This document shows positions 52,487 through 61,223 of a DNA stretch of 64,000 nt, one piece after another. The notes beneath the pieces are model-generated. The model saw only the letters and a program-made list of their open reading frames with translations. It was not told the DNA's origin and searched no databases. The first letter of the stretch is position 1, and each line of letters begins with the position of its first letter. The position numbers were made by a program, and so were the translations under genes. The DNA is from Halomonas alkaliantarctica (lineage in GTDB: Bacteria > Pseudomonadota > Gammaproteobacteria > Pseudomonadales > Halomonadaceae): assembly GCF_029854215.1 (NCBI RefSeq), contig NZ_CP122961.1:3596001-3660000 (forward strand). Reading direction: 5' to 3'.

Positions 52487-53910
52487 TGACCGCTAACACA
52501 GCCTTTTTAAATGAGCTCACCAGCCTGCTCGGTGAGCGCGGGCTAATCCGTGAGCCCGATGCCATGGCACGCTACACCAGCGACTGGGCAGGCGACACGC
52601 TGGGCACGCCGCTGGCGGTAGCGCGCCCGGCTAGCACAGAAGAAGTCGCCGAGGTGGTAAAGCGCTGCTACGCCCAAGGAATCGCGATGACGCCTCAAGG
52701 TGGCCATAGCGGCCTGGTGGCAGGCGCCTTGCCCGCCACCAACGGTCAGGAGTTGGTAATAAGTCTAGAGCGCCTTAACAGCGTACGTGCCATTGATCCG
52801 GTCAACTTCACCATCACGGTAGACGCTGGCTGTATTCTCGAGAACGTCAAGCTGGCGGCTTACGATCATGACTGCGATTTTCCGCTCTCGCTGGGGGCTC
52901 AAGGCAGTTGCCAGATTGGCGGCAATATCGCCACCAATGCAGGCGGGCTGAATGTACTGCGCTACGGCATGATGCGCGAGCTGGTGCTGGGCCTTGAAGT
53001 CGTACTCCCCGACGGGCGCATCTGGGAAAGCCTGAACGCCCTGCACAAGGACAACCGCGGTTACGACCTTCAGCAATTGTTTCTAGGCAGTGAAGGCACC
53101 CTGGGCATCGTGACGGGCGCAGTGTTAAAACTATCACCTCGCCCCACCCAAAACCGTACCGCACTGCTTGGTCTGCCCTCTGTTCAGGCGGTGATTGACC
53201 TTTACGGTTTGGCCCGTCGCGACTGCTGTGATTTGCTAACCGCTTTCGAGCTGATTCCCCGCCGCTGTATCGAGCTGGCCATTGAAGCAACGCCTGAACT
53301 ACGAGACCCGATGGAAAACGCCTACCCTTGGTACGTGTTGATGGAAGTTGCGGCCACAGGTCCGGTGGATTTAGGTTCGATGCTGGAACAACTGCTGGAA
53401 ACCGGCATGGAGCGCGAACTGGTGCTGGATGGCGCGCTGGCATCCAGCGATACCCAGTCCGCCCAGCTGTGGCAATTCCGCGAGAGCATGCTGGAAGGCC
53501 AGCGGCGGCGCGGCGAGCATCTGCGCACCGATATCTCGGTGCCCATTTCGTCGATACCCGCCTTCGTCAGCCGAGCCAGCGACGTGGTCATGGCCGCCTC
53601 ACCCGAGTGCGAAATTATTGCCTACGGGCACGTGGGCGACGGTAATCTGCACTTCAATATACTACCGCCCACGGCAATGGCGGATAGCGATAAGAAAGCC
53701 CACCTGCACGACCTGGAGGAGCGGCTGTTTGAAGTGCTCGATGATTTTCACGGCAGCATCAGCGCTGAACACGGCATTGGCCGCACCAAGCAGGCGCCCT
53801 ACCTGGCGCGGCTATCGTCGATTGAGCGAGAGATGGTCAGCGGTGTTAAAGCGCTGTTTGACCCTAAGGGCCTGATGAATCCAGGCAGGATTTTGCCTGC
53901 TGGGGAGTAA
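52486..53910 (+). CDS. FAD-linked 2-hydroxy-acid oxidase/dehydrogenase (GlcD-like)
   Basis: 474 aa. The ATG at 52486 overlaps the fucD stop by one base, so translation is coupled. The PCMH FAD domain is marked by MTPQGGHSGLVAGALP and GAQGSCQIGGNIATNAGGLNVLRYG. The C-terminal domain has the metal-ligand histidines (IAYGHVGDGNLHFNIL, SAEHGIGRTKQ) and ends FDPKGLMNPG. Relatives oxidise D-2-hydroxyglutarate, D-lactate or glycolate. In this operon it may oxidise a D-2-hydroxy acid or glycolate from sugar-acid breakdown. Confidence 0.86.
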   Translation: MTANTAFLNELTSLLGERGLIREPDAMARYTSDWAGDTLGTPLAVARPASTEEVAEVVKRCYAQGIAMTPQGGHSGLVAGALPATNGQELVISLERLNSVRAIDPVNFTITVDAGCILENVKLAAYDHDCDFPLSLGAQGSCQIGGNIATNAGGLNVLRYGMMRELVLGLEVVLPDGRIWESLNALHKDNRGYDLQQLFLGSEGTLGIVTGAVLKLSPRPTQNRTALLGLPSVQAVIDLYGLARRDCCDLLTAFELIPRRCIELAIEATPELRDPMENAYPWYVLMEVAATGPVDLGSMLEQLLETGMERELVLDGALASSDTQSAQLWQFRESMLEGQRRRGEHLRTDISVPISSIPAFVSRASDVVMAASPECEIIAYGHVGDGNLHFNILPPTAMADSDKKAHLHDLEERLFEVLDDFHGSISAEHGIGRTKQAPYLARLSSIEREMVSGVKALFDPKGLMNPGRILPAGE

Positions 53911-53918
53911 TCCCCAGC
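53899..53918. terminator. Hairpin containing the oxidase stop codon
   Basis: GCTGGGGA-GTAA-TCCCCAGC is a perfect 8-bp stem whose loop holds the TAA stop of the FAD oxidase. A smaller GTGG-TTTA-CCAC dyad follows. It lies between convergent genes (stops at 53910 and 53939) and could terminate in both directions, though no strong T-run is present. Confidence 0.5.
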
Positions 53919-53938
53919 GTGGTTTACCACTCTTTGGT

Positions 53939-54709
53939 TCATGACTGCTTGAAGCGCTCCGCCAGTCCGCGCAGCGCATTGGCGTAAAGCAACGTATCGA
54001 TGCCAACGCCAACAAAGGTGCAGCCCGCTGCAAGATAGCCGCGGGCTGCTTGCTCATCCACCGTGACAATACCCGCTGCCTTGCCCGCAGCGCGTATCTT
54101 ATTAATGGCGTCACTAATCGCGTCTGTCACTTCCGGGTGGCTGGCATTGCCGAGATGCCCCATAGACGCCGATAAATCCGCCGGGCCAATAAACACCCCA
54201 TCGACACCGTCTACTGCCGCAATAGCCTCCAGGTTAGCAAGTGCCTGGGGGCTCTCCACCTGTAGCATGAGGCAGACTTCGGCATCAGCGCGAGAGAGGT
54301 AATCTTCTGTCTGCCCCCACCGCGAGGCGCGTGCCAGCACATGGCCAACGCCGCGAATACCGCGGGGAGGATAGCGCGTGGCCGCTACCAGTTCAGCCGC
54401 CTGTTCAGCCGTTTCTACCATAGGAATTAGCAGGTTCTGCACGCCAATATCCAGGTAGCGCTTGATCAACACCGGATCGCCGGTGGGCGGGCGCACCACG
54501 GGGTGGCTTTGATAGGGGGCCAGCGCCTGCAGCTGTGCCAGCAGGCTGGCTAAATCATTAGGCGTATGTTCCGCGTCAATCAACAACCAGTCGAAGCCTG
54601 CCGTGGCGGCTATCTCAGCCGTATAAGCACTGGTCAAGCCGAGCCAGATCCCCGTTTGGGGTTGGCCCGCCAGAAGCTGTTGCTTAAACGCGTTGTGCAG
54701 CATTTTCAT
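53939..54709 (-). CDS. HpcH/HpaI-family class II aldolase
   Basis: 256 aa. The catalytic His48 (IDAEHTPND), Arg73 (VVRPP), and the metal-binding Glu/Asp region ([26 protein letters not shown]) place it with HpaI and 2-keto-3-deoxy-L-rhamnonate aldolase (RhmA). It should cleave a 2-keto-3-deoxy acid to pyruvate and an aldehyde. It is the last gene of the third TRAP operon, 15 bp after dctM, which suggests a sugar-acid substrate; the exact one is open. Confidence 0.87.
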   Translation of the reverse strand: MKMLHNAFKQQLLAGQPQTGIWLGLTSAYTAEIAATAGFDWLLIDAEHTPNDLASLLAQLQALAPYQSHPVVRPPTGDPVLIKRYLDIGVQNLLIPMVETAEQAAELVAATRYPPRGIRGVGHVLARASRWGQTEDYLSRADAEVCLMLQVESPQALANLEAIAAVDGVDGVFIGPADLSASMGHLGNASHPEVTDAISDAINKIRAAGKAAGIVTVDEQAARGYLAAGCTFVGVGIDTLLYANALRGLAERFKQS

Positions 54710-54724
54710 ACGGGCTCCTCTGGA

Positions 54725-56020
54725 TCAATACCCCATGATATCGGGCAGCCAAGTGGCCAGTCCCGGCACGGCAATCAACAGCAAAATGGTCGCAATGATC
54801 GGCAGCAGGAACGGCAGTATCGCGGTCACCACTTGGCCGTAGCGTAGCCGCGTGATCCCAACCATGAGAAACAGCACCGTACCGAAGGGTGGGGTAATGA
54901 CCCCTACCGATAGCGTGATGACCATCACGATACCGAAGTGCACAGGATCAAGCCCCGCACTCAGCGCTGCCGGCACCACAATCGGGGTGAATATCAGGAT
55001 GCTTTCGATCACCGACATAAAGCAGCCGATCAGCAGGAAAAACAGTGCAAAACAGAGAAGTAGTGCAAACATGGGCATATCAATGCTGGCCACCTGGCCC
55101 GCCAACGCCTGAGGAATGCCCATGCGTACCAGAATCCAACCGTAGAAACTGGAGACGGCAATAATCAGCAGGATCACCGCACTGAACATCAGCGTACGCC
55201 GAAAGGCATTGAATAGATCTCGCCAATTCAGATCTCGATAAACCAGGCCGCCCAGTATCACCGCATAAAGCGATGCAATAGCGCCGGCTTCCGTCGGGGT
55301 GAAAAAGCCACCCCAGATACCGCCAACGATAATCGCCGGCATCATCAAGGGCAGAATGGCACGCTTGCCGGTGCGGACGACTTCGCAGGCGTCAAAAGGC
55401 GTGGGTTTGGGCATCACCACCTTGCCACTGGCAGACAACAGAACGGTCATCCCCATGAGTAACAGCGCCATCAATATGCCCGGCAAAAGCCCGGCCATGA
55501 ACAGCCCGCCAATACTCACATTGGCCAGCCAGCCATAAACCACAAGCGCGATACTGGGCGGAAGAATTGGCCCTATCACGCTGGAAGCGGCAGTGATGCC
55601 GGTTGAGTAACCCAGCTCGTAGCCACGCTCTTTCATGGCCTTGATTTCGATGCTGCCAAGACCTGCCGCATCAGCAACGGCGGTACCCGACATGGTGGCA
55701 AAAATGGAGCTGGCCACCACGTTGGCGTGGCCCAGGCCGCCCTTGGTAAAGCCCACCAGCGCAGTGGCAAAGTCAAAAATGCGCGTGGTGGTAGAGCCGA
55801 TATTCATGATGTTGGCGGCCAGAATGAACAGCGGAATTGCCAGCAGCGTAAAGTTATTGAGGGTTTGCACCATGCGCAGCGGGAGAAGTTCGACTGGCAG
55901 CCCGCCGGTGCCGGTTGCCACCAGGGCGATAAACGATGTCACGCCGATGGCGACCACTACGGGCAAACCAATGGCCATCAGTACCAACAGGCCACCGACA
56001 AAGATCATAAGTTCGGTCAT
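54725..56020 (-). CDS. dctM: TRAP transporter large permease DctM (system 3)
   Basis: 431 aa with about twelve membrane segments. Core motifs LLAIPLFILAANIMNIGSTTTRIFDFATALVGFTKGGLGHANVVASSIFATMSGTAVADAAGLGSIEIKAM, GPILPPSIALVVYGWLA and GVITPPFGTVLFLMVGI are present. It is coupled to dctQ by a 4-bp overlap at 56017-56020. It carries the acid bound by the 56683-57663 protein. Confidence 0.9.
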   Translation of the reverse strand: MTELMIFVGGLLVLMAIGLPVVVAIGVTSFIALVATGTGGLPVELLPLRMVQTLNNFTLLAIPLFILAANIMNIGSTTTRIFDFATALVGFTKGGLGHANVVASSIFATMSGTAVADAAGLGSIEIKAMKERGYELGYSTGITAASSVIGPILPPSIALVVYGWLANVSIGGLFMAGLLPGILMALLLMGMTVLLSASGKVVMPKPTPFDACEVVRTGKRAILPLMMPAIIVGGIWGGFFTPTEAGAIASLYAVILGGLVYRDLNWRDLFNAFRRTLMFSAVILLIIAVSSFYGWILVRMGIPQALAGQVASIDMPMFALLLCFALFFLLIGCFMSVIESILIFTPIVVPAALSAGLDPVHFGIVMVITLSVGVITPPFGTVLFLMVGITRLRYGQVVTAILPFLLPIIATILLLIAVPGLATWLPDIMGY

Positions 56021-56559
56021 GGTTGAGAGGTCTCCTCTTCATGGGATACTTCCAACCACGCCACTGGGCCACGCAGGCATTGCCACAGGGCAATCAACGC
56101 CATGCCCACAAAGCTGAAAAAGATGCCGTAATAGAGGTAGCTGAAACTGATACTTAACGAGACGGTTTTATTGTTGGCACTCATGTCCGACATGATCCAC
56201 GCGCCCCAGGCGGCAAGCGCGAAAAAGCCGCATGAGATTAGGGTAATGAGGCGGTATTGGATATTTTTACCTAAACCAGAAAGCTTATGGCTAAACAGAT
56301 CCACCGCCAGGTGCTCGCTGCGCACCCAGGCCGACAGTGATCCAAAGCCAATTGCGTAGATGGCCAGCATAGACGCCATCTCCTCGGTCCAGGGCATACC
56401 GATTCCGAGCAGGTCACGGGCAACAACGGCCGCCACGATCAACAGCAGAATGGCCGCCATGAGCGCCACGCCCACCCCGTCACAAAGACGAGTAACGCCG
56501 CGCAGCGTATAGAAAGCAATTCGATCCAGGCCCTTGTTGGGCGCTACCGCGTCTTCCAC
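56017..56559 (-). CDS. dctQ: TRAP transporter small permease DctQ (system 3)
   Basis: 180 aa with four hydrophobic segments and the core IVAAVVARDLLGIGMPWTEEMASMLAIYAIGFGSLSAWVRSEHLAVDLF. It lies downstream of dctP across a 123-bp gap that contains a terminator-like hairpin, and overlaps dctM by 4 bp. It is the membrane scaffold subunit. Confidence 0.88.
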   Translation of the reverse strand: MEDAVAPNKGLDRIAFYTLRGVTRLCDGVGVALMAAILLLIVAAVVARDLLGIGMPWTEEMASMLAIYAIGFGSLSAWVRSEHLAVDLFSHKLSGLGKNIQYRLITLISCGFFALAAWGAWIMSDMSANNKTVSLSISFSYLYYGIFFSFVGMALIALWQCLRGPVAWLEVSHEEETSQP

Positions 56560-56629
56560 AGGAGGACTCCTTACCCTGACGTCTTCTTGGTCGTGTATGA
56601 AAATTTATTGGTCATGAAAGCTTTCTTGA

Positions 56630-56665
56630 CATGAAAAACAACGACGGCCCGATAGGCCGTCGTTG
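56630..56665 (-). terminator. Terminator-like hairpin between dctP and dctQ (system 3)
   Basis: CAACGACGGCC / GGCCGTCGTTG form a perfect 11-bp stem with a 5-nt loop (56639-56665). Read on the minus strand it is followed directly by TTTTTCATG. With its T-run this is the most terminator-like of the three dctP-dctQ hairpins and probably makes dctP transcripts far exceed dctQM. Confidence 0.75.
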
Positions 56666-56682
56666 CGTCTGGCCGGTGCGTA

Positions 56683-57663
56683 TTACTCGCTGTCGTTACC
56701 CAGCGCATCTTCACGAACGCCGTCGGCCATTTCAGCCATGACACGATCGATGGCTGGCAACGCCGCTTCGCGGAAAGGAGTAACATCCGGCTCAATGACC
56801 GTCATGCCCTCGTCCTGAAGCGCTTCCAGATAGAACTCATCAAGTTCACGCTCCTGCTCTGATCCGTATTGACGAGCTACGTCGATCGCCTCTTCGATCA
56901 GCGCTTGATCTTCCTCTTCTAGACCCTCCCACCAGCGAGAACTAGCCACCCAGCTCCACGGAAACTGAACGTGGCTGGTCATGATCAGGTAGTCCTGCAC
57001 TTCCCATAAACGACGGGTATAGGGTGAGGAAAGCGAGTTCTCGTGGCCATCTACCTGGCCGGTCTGCATGGCGAGATAAATCTCTGGCGCTGGCACGTTG
57101 ACTACCTGAGCGCCGATCTCTTCCCACACTTCCAGCCATACCGGCAGCGAAGGCAGACGCAAGCGGAAACCTTCCAGATCCGCCGGGGTGTGGATTTCCT
57201 TGTTAGCGGTCATGTGGCGGGGCCCGCGGTGCTGCAGACCAAAATACTTCAGGCCGCCCTGGTTTTCGGCTTTTTCAACCAGCGCTTGGCCGGAAGGACT
57301 CTCCATATAGGCGTCGACTTCGTCCCAGGTGGTAAAGACAAAGGGAACCGTAATGGCGTCATACTCAGGCGCATACTGTTGACGCCAGTTACCACCGGTC
57401 AGGGAGAGCTGGGTTTGGCCCAGGTTAAGCAGCTCCAACACGGCATTCTCACCGCCCAAAGAGCCCGCCAAAAAGGGACGCACTTCAAAGCGGCCGGGCG
57501 CCTGCTCTTCCAGATACTCAGCAAAGCGTTCCACCGCGGCGCTTTCCGAGCCGCCTTCACTCATGGTGTTGTTAACTTGAATTTCGATGGGGTTAGCTAA
57601 AACGAACGGGGCCGTCGTTAGCATGCCTAGGGTAGCCAGCGTGGCAAACAGTTGTTTCCGCAT
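56683..57663 (-). CDS. dctP: TRAP substrate-binding protein DctP (system 3)
   Basis: 326 aa from the ATG at 57663, which gives a clean signal peptide ending FVLANPIEI; the frame stays open upstream for 66 codons but that stretch lacks secretion features. Ligand loop: LEGFRLRLPSLPVWLEVWEEIGAQVVNVPAPEIYLAMQTGQVDGHENSLSS, with the conserved arginine in FRLRLP. The operon ends with an HpaI-type aldolase, so the ligand is probably a sugar acid or 2-keto acid. The ribosome-binding site is weak (AGAGAG). Confidence 0.87.
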   Translation of the reverse strand: MRKQLFATLATLGMLTTAPFVLANPIEIQVNNTMSEGGSESAAVERFAEYLEEQAPGRFEVRPFLAGSLGGENAVLELLNLGQTQLSLTGGNWRQQYAPEYDAITVPFVFTTWDEVDAYMESPSGQALVEKAENQGGLKYFGLQHRGPRHMTANKEIHTPADLEGFRLRLPSLPVWLEVWEEIGAQVVNVPAPEIYLAMQTGQVDGHENSLSSPYTRRLWEVQDYLIMTSHVQFPWSWVASSRWWEGLEEEDQALIEEAIDVARQYGSEQERELDEFYLEALQDEGMTVIEPDVTPFREAALPAIDRVMAEMADGVREDALGNDSE

Positions 57664-58010
57664 GGGATGACTCTCTACGGTTGTCGTTATTGGGTGTGGT
57701 TCTTGGGTAGCTCCTGTAGGCAAGAGCTTGATGTCGCTTATCTGATCTTGAAACAAGCGGACGAAGGGCTCAAATCGACGTTCAAGAAGGATGACTTCGT
57801 CAAATACGATGGCTAGAAACGCTGGTATGACGCGCATTTTGCCTGAGAAGCTTGCCGTCATACGACCAAAGATGAATACCTAGCTGCCTCCGCTGCTCTC
57901 CTTTTCGGCAGCAACGGCGCATTTATAAACGGTATGCCCCAACCATGCTTATCGAATGCATGTGCTCGCTAGCTTTCACAAAGCACGAAGCCATGGGCAG
58001 GCTTTGTCAG
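57664..58010. promoter_or_regulatory. Promoter region of TRAP system 3 with GTATGAC inverted repeat
   Basis: This 347-bp non-coding stretch holds GGTATGACG (57824-57832) and the inverted CGTCATAC (57856-57863), separated by 23 nt. Both share GTATGAC with the NanR-box-like sites at 38127, 46642 and 49806, but the second GTATG unit is poor. They lie 160-200 bp before the dctP start. No gene is supported here; the LysR gene on the same strand ends at 58011. Confidence 0.4.
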
Positions 58011-58910
58011 CTAGCTTTCGGTTGCGTTCTGGGTCAGGTGGTCAACCAGGTGTCGCGCAGTCACGTGCAGCGAGGCATATCGGCGCATGCCAATCACCAG
58101 CTCACGCTGAGCCCAAGGATCGCTAAGCGGAATACTTTTGAGCTGCAAATCGCCCAGATCGCGATAGATGGTCTGCTCGGGGAGTACGCCAACCCCCATG
58201 CCGTGGTGAATCATCCGGCAAATAGCGTCGAAGCTACGTACCTGAATGCGCATACGCAGCGCTTTGCCTGCTAGGTTGGCTTGCTCATTCAACAGCGATT
58301 GCAGCGAGGCATCCTGCTGTAAGCCAATAAAATCGAAGGCCAGCGCCTCATTAAAAGCGATGCTTTCACGCTCTGCCAGCGGGTGATCAATGGGCGTCAT
58401 TAGCACGAGTCGGTCATGCCGATAGGAGAGCTGCTGGAGATCAGGCGCCGCCACATGCCCAGCGAAAATACCGATATCGGTCAGCCCGTCGCGAACGGCG
58501 GCAATGATTTCGCTACTGACCCGCTCCTGAAGATCGATCTTGATTTCAGGATAAAGCCGAGAGAACGCGCTGAGATCCTGGGGAAGAAAGGCAATAATCG
58601 CCGAGGTATTGGAGTGGATACGTACATGGCCGCGCACGCCTTCGCCGTACTCACTGAGTTCGGCGTGCAGACGCTCAATGTTATCCATAATACGTCGGGC
58701 ATGGTGCAAAAACGCCTGGCCCGCAGGAGTAAGTTCCACACCACGGGGGCGGCGATACAGCAGCGTCGTGCCGACCAGCGCTTCCAGGTCACTTATTCGC
58801 TTGCTCACTGCCGCGAGTGCCAAGTGTTCTCGCTCGGCAGCGGCGGTCAGGCGGCCTTCGTCCGCCACGGAAATAAACAGCTTGAGGGTGACAAAATCGA
58901 AGCGGCGCAT
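58011..58910 (-). CDS. LysR-type transcriptional regulator
   Basis: 299 aa. The helix-turn-helix occupies about residues 3-60 (DFVTLKLFISVADEGRLTAAAEREHLALAAVSKRISDLEALVG), followed by a LysR effector domain. The LALAAVSKRISDLE form is typical of LysR proteins linked to CoA-transferase and hydroxy-acid clusters. It is divergent from the CaiB/HMGL operon across 151 bp and probably activates it. Confidence 0.86.
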   Translation of the reverse strand: MRRFDFVTLKLFISVADEGRLTAAAEREHLALAAVSKRISDLEALVGTTLLYRRPRGVELTPAGQAFLHHARRIMDNIERLHAELSEYGEGVRGHVRIHSNTSAIIAFLPQDLSAFSRLYPEIKIDLQERVSSEIIAAVRDGLTDIGIFAGHVAAPDLQQLSYRHDRLVLMTPIDHPLAERESIAFNEALAFDFIGLQQDASLQSLLNEQANLAGKALRMRIQVRSFDAICRMIHHGMGVGVLPEQTIYRDLGDLQLKSIPLSDPWAQRELVIGMRRYASLHVTARHLVDHLTQNATES

Positions 58911-59061
58911 GACACATGACTCCCATAAGACAGGCGGATTATGCTAACGCACACCTTCGCTAATCACGAACCCATTGTTACCGATTGCCTAATTGTCGCC
59001 CTGGATCGGCTCACGCATGCTGACAATAAATGATGATAACGATAAATAGAGGAAAGCCTTA

Positions 59062-60267
59062 ATGAATGCTCCCGAAGCCCGCCAGCTTCCGCTCCAAGGC
59101 TTGAAAGTGCTTGAGCTTGGTCAACTGATTGCGGGACCTTTCGCCACCAAACTGCTGGGTGAATTCGGCGCTGATGTGATTAAAATCGAACCGCCAGGCA
59201 CCGGCGACCCACTTCGCAAATGGCGAATGATAGAGGAGGGCACCTCGCTCTGGTGGCACGTTCAGACCCGCAACAAGCGCTCGGTAGCGCTTGATTTGCG
59301 CAGTGAAGAAGGCCAAGGCTTGGTTCGCCAACTCGCCGCCGAGGCCGATGTGGTAGTGGAAAACTTCCGCCCCGGCACCTTGGACAACTGGGGGCTGGGC
59401 TGGGAAGCGCTCTCTCAGCTCAACCCACGGCTGATCATGGTGCATATTTCCGGCTACGGGCAAACGGGGCCTTACCGCGATAAGCCCGGCTTTGGGGTGA
59501 TTGGCGAAGCCATGGGCGGGCTGCGTTACCTGACCGGCCAGCCAGGTGAGCCTTCGGTACGCGTGGGCGTGAGCATCGGCGACTCGCTTTCCGCCCTCTA
59601 CGCTGTCATTGGTACCCTGCTGGCCCTTCAAGAACGTAACCGCAGCGGCCTGGGCCAAGAGATCGACGTCGCGCTGTATGAGTCGGTGTTTGCGATGATG
59701 GAGAGCCTGCTGCCGGAGTTCGATGCCAGCGGCCAGGTTCGCGAACCCAGCGGCAGCGCCCTGCCCGGCATTACCCCTTCCAACGCCTACCGCTGCCAGG
59801 GCGGCGATTATGTGCTGATTGCTGGCAATGGCGACAGTATCTTCAAGCGCCTGATGGGAGTGATTGGTCGTGATGATCTCGCCAACGACCCGGCGCTGGC
59901 TCATAACGATGGGCGCAGCCAGCAAGCCGAGATGATTGATGCCGCGATTCAAACGTGGACCGAAGAGCGCCCACGGGATGCCATTCTGCAAGCCCTGGAC
60001 GACGCCCGCGTGCCCGCAGGCTACCCCTACACGGCCGAAGATATTGCCTTTGATCCCCACTACCTAGCGCGGGAGATGATTCAAACCTTTACCCGCCCTA
60101 ACGGCAAACCGTTAAAAGTGCCCGGCGTACTGCCCAAGCTGAGCGCTACCCCAGGGCGAATCGGCGACGGCGGCCCCGCGCTTGGCCAGCACACCGACGA
60201 CGTGTTGGATGAGCTGGGCATTGATCACGAAACCCGCGCAAAGCTGCGCCAAGCGGGCATTATTTAG
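59062..60267 (+). CDS. CaiB/BaiF-family (class III) CoA-transferase
   Basis: 401 aa. Motifs LELGQLIAGPFATKLLGEFGADVIKIEPPGTGDPLRKW, NKRSVALDLRSEEG, VVVENFRPGTLDNWGLGWEAL and GYGQTGPYRDKPGFGVIGEAMGGL define the family. It transfers CoA between carboxylic acids. AGGA precedes the ATG. The HMG-CoA-lyase-like gene starts 11 bp after its stop, so the pair likely activates and then cleaves a 3-hydroxy-acyl-CoA. Confidence 0.88.
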   Translation: MNAPEARQLPLQGLKVLELGQLIAGPFATKLLGEFGADVIKIEPPGTGDPLRKWRMIEEGTSLWWHVQTRNKRSVALDLRSEEGQGLVRQLAAEADVVVENFRPGTLDNWGLGWEALSQLNPRLIMVHISGYGQTGPYRDKPGFGVIGEAMGGLRYLTGQPGEPSVRVGVSIGDSLSALYAVIGTLLALQERNRSGLGQEIDVALYESVFAMMESLLPEFDASGQVREPSGSALPGITPSNAYRCQGGDYVLIAGNGDSIFKRLMGVIGRDDLANDPALAHNDGRSQQAEMIDAAIQTWTEERPRDAILQALDDARVPAGYPYTAEDIAFDPHYLAREMIQTFTRPNGKPLKVPGVLPKLSATPGRIGDGGPALGQHTDDVLDELGIDHETRAKLRQAGII

Positions 60268-60278
60268 GGAGTGTTTTT

Positions 60279-61220
60279 ATGAATTTGGTAACACCTTGCC
60301 CCACCAAGATCGAGATCAACGAAGTTGCCCCCCGGGACGGCCTGCAGATTGAGGCGCTTTTTGTGCCTACGGAAGAGAAAATTCGCTGGATCGATGCGCT
60401 CTCCACCACTGGCCTGCGGCGAATCGAAGCAACGTCGTTTACGTCGCCTAAAGCGATTCCCAACCTGCGCGATGCCGCTGATGTGGTGACCGGCATCCAG
60501 CGTCGGGAAGGGGTCGATATCACCGTGCTGGTGCCCAATGTAAAAGGCACCGAGCGGGCGCTTGCCTGCCAGGTGGATGAAATCAATCTGGTGATGTCCG
60601 CCAGCAACAGCCATGGGCTGGCCAACCTGCGCATGACACCGGAGCAGTCGCTAGAGCAGTTCGCGGCGATTTTGGACGTCAGCAAAGATAGCGAAGTGTT
60701 TATTAACGCCTCGCTCTCCACTGCCTTTGGCTGCCCCTTTGAAAGCGAGGTGCCCGAAGCGCGGGTGCTGGAACTGGTTGAGAAACTTATCGACCTTGGC
60801 ATTCAGGGCGTCACGCTCTGCGATACCACCGGTATGGCCAACCCTGCCCAGGTCAAACGCCTATGCGCAGCCGTGCTTGAGCGCTGGCCGGAAACGCCGT
60901 TCACACTTCACTTCCACAACACCCGCGGAATGGGGCTGGCCAACACCCTGGCGGCGTGGCAGGCGGGCATCACTCGCTTTGATGCTTCATTAGGTGGGCT
61001 GGGCGGCTGCCCCTTCGCCCCCGGCGCTAGCGGTAATGTATGCACCGAAGACCTAGTGCATATGTTTGAAGCCATGGGCGTCGATACCGGTGTCGATCTG
61101 GATGCACTGCTGGAAGTCGCCGCCACCCTCCCCGCCCTTATCGGTCACGATGTGCCGGGGCAGGTGGTCAAGGCCGGAAAATCGACCCGGCGTTATGCGA
61201 TGCCTAATGCTCAAGCTTGA
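60279..61220 (+). CDS. Hydroxymethylglutaryl-CoA lyase-family enzyme
   Basis: 313 aa TIM-barrel lyase. Arg19-Asp20 (APRDGLQ), HFHNTRG at 211-217 and catalytic Cys244 in GGCPFAPGASGN match HMG-CoA lyases. It cleaves HMG-CoA or a related 3-hydroxy-3-alkyl acyl-CoA to acetyl-CoA plus an oxo acid. Paired with a CoA-transferase rather than leucine-degradation genes, it may serve a different branched hydroxy acid. It converges with the ALDH gene with 3 bp between stops. Confidence 0.88.
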   Translation: MNLVTPCPTKIEINEVAPRDGLQIEALFVPTEEKIRWIDALSTTGLRRIEATSFTSPKAIPNLRDAADVVTGIQRREGVDITVLVPNVKGTERALACQVDEINLVMSASNSHGLANLRMTPEQSLEQFAAILDVSKDSEVFINASLSTAFGCPFESEVPEARVLELVEKLIDLGIQGVTLCDTTGMANPAQVKRLCAAVLERWPETPFTLHFHNTRGMGLANTLAAWQAGITRFDASLGGLGGCPFAPGASGNVCTEDLVHMFEAMGVDTGVDLDALLEVAATLPALIGHDVPGQVVKAGKSTRRYAMPNAQA

Positions 61221-61223
61221 GCG

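Noticed and set aside
59059..60060. 333-codon open frame on the minus strand
   Set aside because: It lies wholly opposite the clear CoA-transferase gene, has no recognisable domain, and its composition is what a GC-rich coding strand produces in antisense.
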